A DNA stretch of 64,000 nucleotides from Flavobacterium hydrophilum (GTDB lineage: Bacteria > Bacteroidota > Bacteroidia > Flavobacteriales > Flavobacteriaceae): NCBI RefSeq assembly GCF_003202405.1, contig NZ_QJHL01000001.1, forward strand, positions 1,240,001 through 1,304,000, read 5' to 3'. This document shows positions 16,691-26,100 of this stretch, in pieces. Each line of letters starts with the position of its first letter. The stretch's first letter is position 1. A program made the translations under genes and the position numbers. The notes under the pieces are model-generated. The model had not been told where the DNA came from. It did not search any database and was given only the letters and a program-made list of their open reading frames with translations.

Positions 16691-18532
16691 ATGGCAGAAA
16701 AAGATAAAAAGACAGCTAGAGCAACTTCAAAGAAAGTAGCAAAAAAAACGATTGTTGAAGAAAATAATTCATTATTTAGTGAGGACTTGTTAGTTAGCGA
16801 AAATGCGAAACAAGACGAATCGGAAAATAAAATGAAAGAAGTTCAATTAGAAATTACTAATAATATTGGTATTGAAAAAACAACTGAAATAGAAAAGAAC
16901 TTTAATTTAAAAGCAGAAAATTTAAACAATAGTGGCTTTGACTTTAAGAAACCATTATATCTTGAGATACACAGAGGAAATATATTTCATTATTTTGCAT
17001 CAGGACTAATATCGCCATCTCAGTACATATCTAATAGAGCATTTCCAGATTTACAATCTATACAAAAAGATGCTCTATTATTTTCAAATGGTTGCTCAAA
17101 TTCGAATAGTGACGATATAGTTCTTTTAGAAATACAAATTTTAAAAACTGAGGAAAAATTTTTTAATATTGTTGACGATTTTGCATTTTCATTTATGCCT
17201 TTACCCATAAGTCGTATTAGAAATATTTATGTAAAAAAAGAAATTATAAAGAACTCAATTGTGAGTGATTCTTTAGTGTTTGATGGAGGTTATATTCCTC
17301 AACTTCTAATAAAAGTTAATTATCCCTCTAAACTACGGAAGAATAAATATGATATAGTTAACCAAAATGTTAGTGCTAAGGAAGACCATACATCCAAAAT
17401 AAATAAGTTTGACAGAATACTTGGTTTACTTGCTTTTGTTAAAAATTACAATATACTAATATCTGAGAAAACTAATTCGTATACTACTATTTCAAATCAT
17501 TTTTTCTATGCTATTCAATCTATTGATAGCTCTTTTGGATGTGAAATAATTCAAAATGCAAGTATTTCAGAGTTTTATTCATGGCTATTTGATGACAATT
17601 GCCCCTCCGATAAAAAACTTTTAAAATGGCTTTTTGAACGCCTTGATGTTTTAAATAATTTTAATGATAATGATACTAAAGAATTTGAAGTAATATTTGA
17701 TAATAATTCAAATGAAACTGAATATGAAAAAATAATACGTCAAGTATTTTTTGGATTGAGAAAAAATATCGAAAGAAAGGGTGTTTTAGCAATCATTGAG
17801 ACTATGAAATCTAAATCAGCATTACCCTTATATTTATTTTCATACTTACGTAATTACGCAAATTTAAATAGTATTGAAATAGCAAGACGTGATATTACCA
17901 CCGTGTTTTCGTCGCAATTTGGAGAATATGCTTTTGCTATATTAGGTTATTTCTTTGGTTATAAAAACTTAAGAAATACTGATGAAAGATTTAGTAATTC
18001 AAATTTTATTTTTAAATTATTGAATAATTTACCTGTAAAACCACCAATTAAGTTTCAACTTACAACAGAATTTGATTATAAAATTTTGGAATTAGTTTAT
18101 GCTCATTCATTTTCTGATAGCGATAATTACTCAAATTTAAATAATTTGAATATTAAAAATATTATAAGAGAGAAAAAAACAGGAGTAAATTTAAATTCTT
18201 CGGAGTATTTAATTATAGAAGAAATATTATATGGGAAGTTATATCAAAAAGTGACACCAAATGATCCTTTAAGTGATTTAATAACAATGTTAACTACATT
18301 GCCTAATAATATTCCATTACTATCAGAATTCGGGTGGTATTGTTATAAGTTAGGTGTTAAGATGAAGCCGTTTAGTTTAAATGATATTGATTTTTCTATT
18401 AGTTCACTGTTGAAAAGCATAGGCTACTTAAAAGAAGATTTTATCCTTTTCATTGAAAATAATAAAAAAATAATAGATACAGAAGAGTTAAAAGTTCGAA
18501 TTAGATTATCTCAAAAAAACAAAGAAATATAA
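16691..18532 (+). CDS. Unknown 613-residue protein of the helicase cassette
   Basis: No family recognised. The first 75 residues are Lys/Glu/Asn-rich and probably disordered (KKTARATSKKVAKKTIVEE). From about residue 88, EIHRGNIFHYFASGLISPSQY resembles the start of some ART-like toxin folds (H-x-x-N ... SGLI), but the similarity is weak. The remainder is mostly helical and rich in Asn, Ile, Lys and Phe. Its stop codon overlaps the methyltransferase start (TAATG), so translation is probably coupled. It is likely the specific component of this system. Confidence 0.6.
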   Translation: MAEKDKKTARATSKKVAKKTIVEENNSLFSEDLLVSENAKQDESENKMKEVQLEITNNIGIEKTTEIEKNFNLKAENLNNSGFDFKKPLYLEIHRGNIFHYFASGLISPSQYISNRAFPDLQSIQKDALLFSNGCSNSNSDDIVLLEIQILKTEEKFFNIVDDFAFSFMPLPISRIRNIYVKKEIIKNSIVSDSLVFDGGYIPQLLIKVNYPSKLRKNKYDIVNQNVSAKEDHTSKINKFDRILGLLAFVKNYNILISEKTNSYTTISNHFFYAIQSIDSSFGCEIIQNASISEFYSWLFDDNCPSDKKLLKWLFERLDVLNNFNDNDTKEFEVIFDNNSNETEYEKIIRQVFFGLRKNIERKGVLAIIETMKSKSALPLYLFSYLRNYANLNSIEIARRDITTVFSSQFGEYAFAILGYFFGYKNLRNTDERFSNSNFIFKLLNNLPVKPPIKFQLTTEFDYKILELVYAHSFSDSDNYSNLNNLNIKNIIREKKTGVNLNSSEYLIIEEILYGKLYQKVTPNDPLSDLITMLTTLPNNIPLLSEFGWYCYKLGVKMKPFSLNDIDFSISSLLKSIGYLKEDFILFIENNKKIIDTEELKVRIRLSQKNKEI

Positions 18533-19989
18533 TGACTATAGTGCAATTCCATAGTGAAGTACTTCAGATAAATGAGATTCAATTGATTGATCTTATTTCA
18601 AAGAATAAAAGAGAGTTAAAATTACTTTTTATAAATTTGGAAATTGAACCTAGTAATACAGAATTATTAGGACAAATACTTGTTCATTTGTCAGCACAGG
18701 AGCTTACGGATAATGCTAGAAACTCAGAAGAAATTCAATTTTTGTTTACGGAACTAGCCTTCTACTTTAAGCGTAATAATAATCAAGGATTTGTTGTATA
18801 TGCCTTAGAAGTTATTTGTGATAGTGTATTAAAAAATAGGCTAAATGCTTGGATACAAATTAAACAGTACAGTGATATAGAATCCAATGTTTTAATGTTT
18901 GAAGAATATTTGAAAAAATTGTCAACAGCCATTACTGATGGGGTGGAGAATTATGAAAATGAAGTGCTACGTGATTTGAATAACTACTATGTAGCTACTA
19001 TTGAGTTGTTTAATGAAAAAAATAGGCAAGAACTGCTTGAAAAATTCAATGAGCTATTTACAAGTGAAGAACTTCAAAATGTTTTCCCAATCCTAAAGTA
19101 TTATGATGAAAATAAATTTCAATTTTCAGGAGAAATTCAAATAAAAGAAATAGCATATAAAATATTTGAACCTTCTTTATTTACGGAAAGTTTATTTAAT
19201 GATAAATTTTTGAATTATATACGCCACCATAGCTCTACTAATTGGCATAGAATATTATTAGGATATGATAATAATACTATACGTTCTCAGATAATACATT
19301 TTGGACAAACAAATTTTGATAATGGATACAAAGAATTAAAAGCTTCAGACGTAGTAAAGCTTTATTCTTACTTTAATATGAGAAAACATTACTATTCTAG
19401 TTTAAGTTTATTTGAAAGATTTGACCAGTTTAATAAATTATATAAATCAAACGGTATAATTAAATTTATTGATATTGGTTGTGGTCCAGCAACTAGTGGA
19501 ATAGCACTTATTGATTATTTAAGTTCAATTGGAAATACTCCAGTTTCTTTCGATTATTTTGGTGTTGATTATTATAAATCAATGAGAGATGAGGCAAAGA
19601 TTTTTATGGATAATTCTCTGTATACTTCAGTATCGCATGAAGAGTATATCACTAGCCTTAATGACTTTGATTTTGACTGGCTAGCAAATGCAAATAGCAT
19701 TTTTGTTAACGCTTGTTATTTATTTGCAAGCGATTCATTAGATGAAATTGAATTAGCTAAATCAGTGCAAAATATAAAGAAAGCGAAGCCAGATGTTCCT
19801 TTTTATTTTTTATTTCAGAATACTACTAACCCTTTGAAAAACACGAAATATTTTAAATTTAAAAATCAGTTTGCTAATAGTAAAGAGTTACTAACTGAAA
19901 ATAATACTATTAGATATAATAATAAGAGAAATTCCACGTTCCCACCAGAGTCTGAAACAATATTTTTTGAAATATTAGAAATCACTTAA
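18532..19989 (+). CDS. SAM-dependent methyltransferase-like protein with unknown N-terminal domain
   Basis: 485 residues. The N-terminal 290 residues are not recognised. From about residue 310 there is a class I methyltransferase motif I, FIDIGCGPATSG, then an acidic strand end FGVDYY, and later NSIFVNACYLFASDSLDEIE, which fits the motif IV/V region. The C-terminus (FYFLFQNTTNPL) fits the last strands. DNA target-recognition motifs such as DPPY or NPPY are absent, so the substrate may be RNA, protein or a small molecule. It overlaps the previous gene by 1 bp and is followed after 2 bp by an AlkB-like gene. Confidence 0.7.
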   Translation: MTIVQFHSEVLQINEIQLIDLISKNKRELKLLFINLEIEPSNTELLGQILVHLSAQELTDNARNSEEIQFLFTELAFYFKRNNNQGFVVYALEVICDSVLKNRLNAWIQIKQYSDIESNVLMFEEYLKKLSTAITDGVENYENEVLRDLNNYYVATIELFNEKNRQELLEKFNELFTSEELQNVFPILKYYDENKFQFSGEIQIKEIAYKIFEPSLFTESLFNDKFLNYIRHHSSTNWHRILLGYDNNTIRSQIIHFGQTNFDNGYKELKASDVVKLYSYFNMRKHYYSSLSLFERFDQFNKLYKSNGIIKFIDIGCGPATSGIALIDYLSSIGNTPVSFDYFGVDYYKSMRDEAKIFMDNSLYTSVSHEEYITSLNDFDFDWLANANSIFVNACYLFASDSLDEIELAKSVQNIKKAKPDVPFYFLFQNTTNPLKNTKYFKFKNQFANSKELLTENNTIRYNNKRNSTFPPESETIFFEILEIT

Positions 19990-19991
19990 TT

Positions 19992-20627
19992 ATGTATGAC
20001 TTATTTAATCAAGACGAAAATATTATAACTCAAAATGAGCAAAATAATATAAAAGTAATAAATGATATTGAACGAATTCAGGGATTAACTTATATTCCTA
20101 ATTTCATAAATCAAGTTGCAGTTACAAATCTTATCAATTCAATTAATTCAGAACAGTGGTTATCTGATCTCAAAAGAAGAGTTCAGCACTACGGTTATAA
20201 ATATGATTATAAAGCACGTCTAATTGATTATTCTATGTTTATTGGCCAATTACCGAATTGGGCTATGAATATTGCACAGAGATTATTTGATGAGAAATAT
20301 ATAGGAATTGTTCCTGACCAATTAATTATAAATGAATATGAACCAGGACAAGGCATTGCTGGACATGTGGATTGTGAGCCCTGTTTTGGAGATACAATTA
20401 TTTCTCTTAGTTTAGGTTCTGCTTGCATAATGGATTTTATAAATCTTCAAACAAAAGAAAAGATAGAAGTAATGCTTGAATCAGGAAGTCTTGTAGTGTT
20501 AAGTGGAGATGCCAGATATAAATGGACTCATGGTATTGCTCAACGTAAAGCAGATAATTTTAACGGAGTAAAAAGCGATAGGAAATTGCGAATTTCTATG
20601 ACTTTTAGGAAAGTTACATTAAAATAA
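19992..20627 (+). CDS. AlkB-like 2-oxoglutarate/Fe(II) dioxygenase
   Basis: 211 residues, full length for the AlkB superfamily. The substrate-lid/strand motif INEYEPGQGIAGHVD (113-127) carries the Fe ligands H125 and D127; the second His is H180 in YKWTHGI, and the 2-oxoglutarate arginine is in RKLRISMTFR (about 198-206). AlkB proteins remove methyl groups from DNA or RNA bases by oxidation. Here the gene directly follows a methyltransferase in what appears to be one operon, so it might erase or further oxidise that mark. It may instead hydroxylate another target. Last gene of the cassette. Confidence 0.88.
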   Translation: MYDLFNQDENIITQNEQNNIKVINDIERIQGLTYIPNFINQVAVTNLINSINSEQWLSDLKRRVQHYGYKYDYKARLIDYSMFIGQLPNWAMNIAQRLFDEKYIGIVPDQLIINEYEPGQGIAGHVDCEPCFGDTIISLSLGSACIMDFINLQTKEKIEVMLESGSLVVLSGDARYKWTHGIAQRKADNFNGVKSDRKLRISMTFRKVTLK

Positions 20628-20713
20628 AATTCACTAGGTGAGACCAAAGGCATATTAAACCTAATTTTTTTTTAAGTAGACAACATTATAGTGTTGTGAA
20701 CCAATGTAGTTAT

Positions 20714-20734
20714 AAAAAAACTTGCTAGTTTTTT
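20714..20734 (+). terminator. Probable terminator of the helicase-AlkB cassette
   Basis: AAAAAACT and AGTTTTTT pair around TGCT, with a T run, about 90 bp after the AlkB stop codon. The stem is A/T-rich, so strength is uncertain. Confidence 0.45.
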
Positions 20735-20747
20735 AATTAGCTCCCTT

Positions 20748-20845
20748 GCAAAGATAGATCTATAACTGGCGTCTGTCAAGATTGCAAGTTTTATGATAAA
20801 ATTAGGTTTCAATAAATTTTATCTTTTAAACAAACAAATCTTTGC
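20748..20845. other. Nested inverted repeats between two genes
   Basis: GCAAAGAT (20748-20755) pairs with ATCTTTGC (20838-20845). Inside lies a second perfect stem, GATAAAATT (20795-20803) with AATTTTATC (20815-20823). An ACTGG at 20765-20769 could also pair with CCAGT at 20870-20874 outside the stem. It may be a folded 5' leader of the PLD gene that starts at 20911, or a non-coding RNA. Confidence 0.35.
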
Positions 20846-20910
20846 GAAGCTCTCAATGATCGTCAAGCACCAGTACCATAGTTTTTAATGCAAAAAAATA
20901 AGCAAGTATT

Positions 20911-21795
20911 ATGATTGAAGTAAAGATTTTTTTTGAAGAACTTAAAGGTGTCATTTATGAAGAACTTTTAAAGGCTAATTCGAGTGTAATTATAGCAGTA
21001 GCTTGGATTAACTTTAAAGAATATTATACATTATTTGATGAATTATTAAATAAAAACATCAAGTTGTCAATCATCTGTAGTGATAATAAGCAGAACAAAT
21101 CTCATTTAGACGAAATAGACAAACTAAAAACAAAAGGAGCGAATATTAGGTTGCTTAAAATGCCTTCGTTAAGAAACCACATGCATAATAAATTTGTAGT
21201 TATTGACAATATTCACATAATAAATGGGTCTTTTAATTGGTCTCCAAATGCAGAAAAAAGTTTTGAAAATCTTATGGTAATTAAGAATGATAAAATCTCT
21301 GCGAAAAAGATAAATGATGAATTTAATCAGCTTTTAAGTATTGAGACTCAAACAATAAAAGACTTACATAAAAAGAATAAATGCAAAGAGAAAGGTTGCA
21401 ACGGTCAATTATTTAATATTTTAGTTTTTAGTGAAAGAGCTTCCAAATATTTTGAAACATACGGAGATATTATGAGTGTTTGTAACGAATGCATTGAGTA
21501 TAATTTAATTGTTGATTGTGTTTCAAATACGCAATTAGAAATGCTTCTTAATGAATTAGGAAGTGCTACTGATGATTACGAATACGAGATGTTTGACAAA
21601 TATATTTCTGAATTATTATTGGAATATCAAAATAATGATGTGTTAATTCATGCTATTGGGAGGGTTAATACTATTCTTGATGGCAGAGATGATGAGTGGA
21701 CAAACACAATTGTTTTGTGGAAAAATAAATTTGTTGGTGATAAAATCCCGAATGAATTTGAGAATGAAGCATTTGGAGTGTATTATGATAACTAA
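20911..21795 (+). CDS. PLD-type (HKD) phosphodiesterase/nuclease-like protein
   Basis: 294 residues with a single phospholipase-D-superfamily domain. AVAWINFKEYYTLFDELL is the usual N-terminal strand/helix, and MHNKFVVIDNIHIINGSFNWSPNA (about residues 90-115) contains the H-x-K-x4-D motif and the following GSFNWS block. One HKD copy per chain implies a homodimer, as in Nuc-type nucleases. The C-terminal half has paired cysteines (CKEKGCNG, VCNEC), possibly a small zinc ribbon. It stands alone between two defence-type units, so a nuclease effector role is plausible but unproved. Confidence 0.75.
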   Translation: MIEVKIFFEELKGVIYEELLKANSSVIIAVAWINFKEYYTLFDELLNKNIKLSIICSDNKQNKSHLDEIDKLKTKGANIRLLKMPSLRNHMHNKFVVIDNIHIINGSFNWSPNAEKSFENLMVIKNDKISAKKINDEFNQLLSIETQTIKDLHKKNKCKEKGCNGQLFNILVFSERASKYFETYGDIMSVCNECIEYNLIVDCVSNTQLEMLLNELGSATDDYEYEMFDKYISELLLEYQNNDVLIHAIGRVNTILDGRDDEWTNTIVLWKNKFVGDKIPNEFENEAFGVYYDN

Positions 21796-21812
21796 GCACT
21801 AAGCAATAACGG

Positions 21813-22040
21813 TTAGTGTTTAAAAAAATCATAAATAGCTATTATTTTTATAATGTAACTAGAAATATTTAATATCATTTTTACTCTTTCAATTAAATTA
21901 TATTTTCTTTCAAGTTGATGAAATTTTAGAATCAATTTTAAGATCTGATTCTGAGATTGACATTTTAATTTTTTTCCTATTCTTAAAATTTGATTTTCGA
22001 AAATTGAAATTAAAAATTTCTTAACTACTATTGCTTTCAT
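21813..22040 (-). CDS. Doubtful small ORF
   Basis: 75 residues, basic and hydrophobic (begins MKAIVVKKFLISIFENQ, ends AIYDFFKH). It lies downstream of the 333-residue gene on the same strand, but past a hairpin at 22079-22113. The surrounding DNA is so A+T rich that an open frame of this length is not strong evidence. The rest of 21796-22119 holds nothing else I recognise. Confidence 0.25.
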   Translation of the reverse strand: MKAIVVKKFLISIFENQILRIGKKLKCQSQNQILKLILKFHQLERKYNLIERVKMILNISSYIIKIIAIYDFFKH

Positions 22041-22078
22041 GATAAATTTTTTAAAATTACATGAAGCAAAAGAAAGAG

Positions 22079-22113
22079 GTTATTTAATGGTGATCACTTA
22101 TCACCAAAATAAC
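22079..22113 (-). terminator. Hairpin after the STAND two-gene unit
   Basis: GTTATTT ... GGTGAT, loop ACTT/AAGTG, ATCACC ... AAATAAC: a long interrupted stem immediately after the stop codon of the 333-residue gene. On the minus strand it is followed by a T-rich stretch, so it is a likely terminator. Confidence 0.5.
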
Positions 22114-22119
22114 TTTTTT

Positions 22120-23121
22120 TTAAAAAGTAATGAGATCCTTTATATCATTATTGTAATCTCCTGCATAAGCTGAAAATTTTCTACTGGTGGTACTTTCTGT
22201 AGTATTATCTAACTGTTGAAAAAGATGTAATAATTCAATAAAAACAGATTTGTTCTTTTTATTTGTATGTAGGTAAACACAATGTATAGTTTTACGAATA
22301 AACTCAATGGTCGCACCTGTGTTAGGAAATCCTGTAGCGTCAGGTGGCAAATTGTTATTGTCTATTATATACAAAGTATATTGTTTTAATCTTGAAAAAT
22401 CATTTTCTTTTAAAATTAATTTCTTACTCCACTTCCCACTTAAAGGTTTCAAAATAGAACTTATTTGTTGGATATCTTGATTTTTTTTACTTCCAGAAAC
22501 AGAATTATCTGTACTTTTTTGAAGAATTACTTTTTTTTCATCTTCAGCCCTTTTGGTTTTTGCTTTTGTTTCTAATTCTATATTTTTATCTGTTTCTTCA
22601 ATCCACCTTCTAGCAAATATAATATGGCTTTTTGGAGCATTAATTTCTTTTAAACCTGTCTCTAATAACAAAACGTCGTTTTTGATTTTTTCTTTATATT
22701 TTGAATAAAAAAATAATTTAAATTCAAAATTAAAAACATTACCAAAATAATTTAACCATTTGTTTATCCAGTCAAAATACATTTGTATCGTTAAAATTTT
22801 TGCTGGAGCAACGGTTCTTATTCTATTTTCTCTTTTATATTTATCTGTAAGATCTATAGTATAATAACTTTCAAGTTTTTCACAAAAGCCTTGAGTGAGA
22901 ATACTAACTAAAGTGTCAATAGCTAAATTTACTTCCAATTTATCTGTAGGATTAAATTTAATACCCGAATTTTCTTGTATTTTAATAAAAAAATTACTTT
23001 GCAGTGGTATAAAAATATTTCCGTGCTCATCTACCAAGTTTACCTGAGAACCTGTATCGTTAATTGGGAAGCCATCTTCATCTTTTTCATTAAAATTATG
23101 TGGTGTTAAATTATTTGACAT
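22120..23121 (-). CDS. Unknown 333-residue partner of the STAND protein
   Basis: Not recognised. Residues about 1-190 are mixed alpha/beta with an FNFEFKLFFYSKYKEKI segment. A Lys/Glu-rich coiled stretch follows (KAKTKRAEDEKKVILQKS, about 196-215). The C-terminal 100 residues (FIRKTIHCVYLHTNK, FIELLHLFQQLDN, DYNNDIKDLI) faintly recall the helical C-terminus of RteC-like regulators. It starts 9 bp after the stop codon of the large STAND NTPase gene, so the two are almost certainly one operon. It could be an accessory or a second effector. Confidence 0.55.
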   Translation of the reverse strand: MSNNLTPHNFNEKDEDGFPINDTGSQVNLVDEHGNIFIPLQSNFFIKIQENSGIKFNPTDKLEVNLAIDTLVSILTQGFCEKLESYYTIDLTDKYKRENRIRTVAPAKILTIQMYFDWINKWLNYFGNVFNFEFKLFFYSKYKEKIKNDVLLLETGLKEINAPKSHIIFARRWIEETDKNIELETKAKTKRAEDEKKVILQKSTDNSVSGSKKNQDIQQISSILKPLSGKWSKKLILKENDFSRLKQYTLYIIDNNNLPPDATGFPNTGATIEFIRKTIHCVYLHTNKKNKSVFIELLHLFQQLDNTTESTTSRKFSAYAGDYNNDIKDLITF

Positions 23122-23130
23122 ATGTTTAAA

Positions 23131-26100
23131 TTAATTGTTTTTATAATAGATCCAATCTTTCAACACATAATTATATTTGTCATTAAGCTCTTCCATTATT
23201 GGTTTGCCCATTTCATAAATTGAATTAGGAATTGATTTAAGTTTTTCCTTTAATTCATCACTTATGTTTAATTTTTCTGAAATTCTTTTTGCAAAATCTA
23301 ATGTATTATAGAATTTAAATGGAACTGAACTTGCGTTTTGAATAAATTCTAAAAGTAAATTTTGATCAGCGACATCTGGAATTTCTTTTAGATTTGATAT
23401 CGTAATAATGAATTTATTGTCTGGATATGTTTCATTTAATATTTTTAATAATATTTTATTATCAATAAGTTCAAAAATCCCCTCTCTTTCAGAATGTTGA
23501 AGAATAATAATATTTTCTTTTATAGTGTTAACAATTTCATCTTTTCTATTCTCAATCTTATAGCTTTTTATCAAAATTGACCACAATTCTTTTGCAGAAT
23601 CTATGTTACAGCAACAAGAAGCCGTGGCATAAATTAATTGCTTAGTTTCTATAGACTTTTCTTTAGAGTTAGTACATATTTTTTGCCATAGTTTGAGGCT
23701 TTTGGCAGGTTCTCTGAATCCATTGACACCATCAAATAAAAATTCGGTTAAACAAGTTTTGTAACCAATAATATGATTGTTTAGTAGTATGTAATTAGTG
23801 ATATTTTGCCAAAGAGTGAAATTTTCATGTTTGGTCGATAAATCTGATAATTGATAAGGATGACCACAATAAACACTAAGACAATCTTCTAATAATTGCG
23901 AATCAAAATTTTTGACGATATCTTCAACATTTCCTTGAAAGTATTCTTTATTCCCAAGTATATTTTCAATAAGTTCTGCCGGAATATTATATGAAGTTAG
24001 TATTACAGCTTTAATCCATCTTTTATCTTTTCGTTCTCCTTTTAACAATTGAATTACTTGTTCTTTTTCGTAACCACTTAAAACACTCCAGTCGGCAATA
24101 AAGTATCTTAGGGATGATAATAGAAAAGAAGTACCGTTAAATGAAATTAATTTATCAAAGAGTTTTTTTCTTAGTAAATGATCTTCTTTCGTTGAGTCTA
24201 ATAAGTGCTTAGCAATTGAGAATTCAAATCCATCTAATGCTCCCCTTTTTTCCATCTTTAATAACATACTATCATACCAGCAATCTAAAATTTCAATGTA
24301 ATTTTGACTACTTAAATAATTCATAGCATCTTCTAAAGTAGCAATAAATCTAGGTGTGTGAATATTAATAATTGGAGGTACTGTTTTCTGAAAAATTTTA
24401 AACAAATATGACCATAGTTTCCATATTTCAATTGATTCTTCGTTATTTAATTCATCTAGTTTAATACCCTCTGTTGCATATTCAATTCCAAATGTAGTCA
24501 TTAAACTAGAAGCTCGAATAGAGATATCTTTTCTTTTTAATGAGTATTCAAGTAATGGTTTTATTAAGGATTTGTTTTCAAGTGAATAATTTTTCCATGC
24601 CTGAAAGGATCCTCTTAAACAATTAAAAACTACAGATGGATGTTCATCTTTAAACGAACTTAATATAAGTTCGTTTACTGTTTTTTTTTCTATAGAAGAT
24701 TTAAAAAATATGTAACATGCTTTTGCTCTTATAAATGAAACATTATAAAGCATCAATTTTTCGTAAATTTCTTTTATAATAATTCTGTTATTCCTTTCAT
24801 AATATAATAATAAATACCAAGCCTTTTTTATTGTAACACTTTGATTTTCTAGAAATTTTTGTTCAATTTCCAATACTTCATGCGTCGTTAAAAAATATGT
24901 ATTTCTTTCTAGCATGACTCTAGGGTTATGTGTTTCGAAGGGAGTATCACCATACCACTCTAAATTATAAATACTAACATTATTATGTGCAGTGGCATGA
25001 ATAATACTGTTTTTTTGTTTCTCCTTTAAATCTTCAATAATAGACAGGAGAAATATTAAACAGTTATCAATGACCGATGGAAAAATCGATAGTAGAGATT
25101 TAAATGCAATTTTCACTATTTTCTCTTTGATTTCTTTATCAATCGAATTTGCATAGATAAAGGGTAATTTTTGAGTAGAAAAAAAAGAAATTTCTTCATT
25201 ATTACAAGATATTGCCTTTAATAGATATTCTAAAAAAACATTTTGGTTGCTCTTTTTAAAATTCTTAAAAATGTACCTTCCCGATTCGTAGTAATTAGGA
25301 TGTGAAAATAAAATACTTTTACTCTTTTCAACGATAAAGCCTCGCTCTTGTAAAGCAATTAATAGTTTTTTTTGAGATTTACCTAATCGATTTCTTTTTA
25401 TGTATTTAAACGTAAATAATTTTTCATCTTTCAATGAATGTAATCTGCTTTTTACAATAGTATACTTAGTTTTGTCCTTGCCAAATATGTATTCTAAATC
25501 AATTATAGGAATACTGCTTATCGTACTTCCACAGAAAGATAATATGCTTAAGAACATTGCTAAATCATTATCCTTCCGAAATATTTCAATAGCTATATCA
25601 TTTGAGTTTTGTCTCGCAATTGTTTCTAATTCAGCTTTGCCTTTTGTTAAGATCTCTTTTTTGTCAAATTTTGATAAATATTGAACTTGACCAATCTGTA
25701 AAGTTTTTAAGTTATCATTTAACTTAATAACGGAATTAATTTTATTAATTACTTCCAGAGAATAGTTTTTCAAGTCAGAAATTTTACCCCAAAATTCAAT
25801 TGCTTCGATTTGATTTTTAAGAGTTAAATCTTGCCAGTTGAATTTTTTAAAAACTATTATACTAAAGTCCTTATATAAATCTTCAACTATTTCTTTTCTT
25901 GATGTTACAATTAATTTATGATTATCATGTAAATTATCAATTAAATGTTCGAGTTTTAATTTATGATTTGCTACTTCATTTTTTAATTCGATATGTCCAA
26001 ATGGATCCTCTAATATTAAAATTTTATCTTCATTAGGATTAGTTGAAAAGAAAAAAGCTTCTGCAACTAAAAAATCTGAAGCAATATTATAATTGTATCC

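Noticed and set aside
20640..20910. Retron or other RNA-templated system
   Set aside because: Inverted repeats are present, but there is no reverse transcriptase gene nearby.
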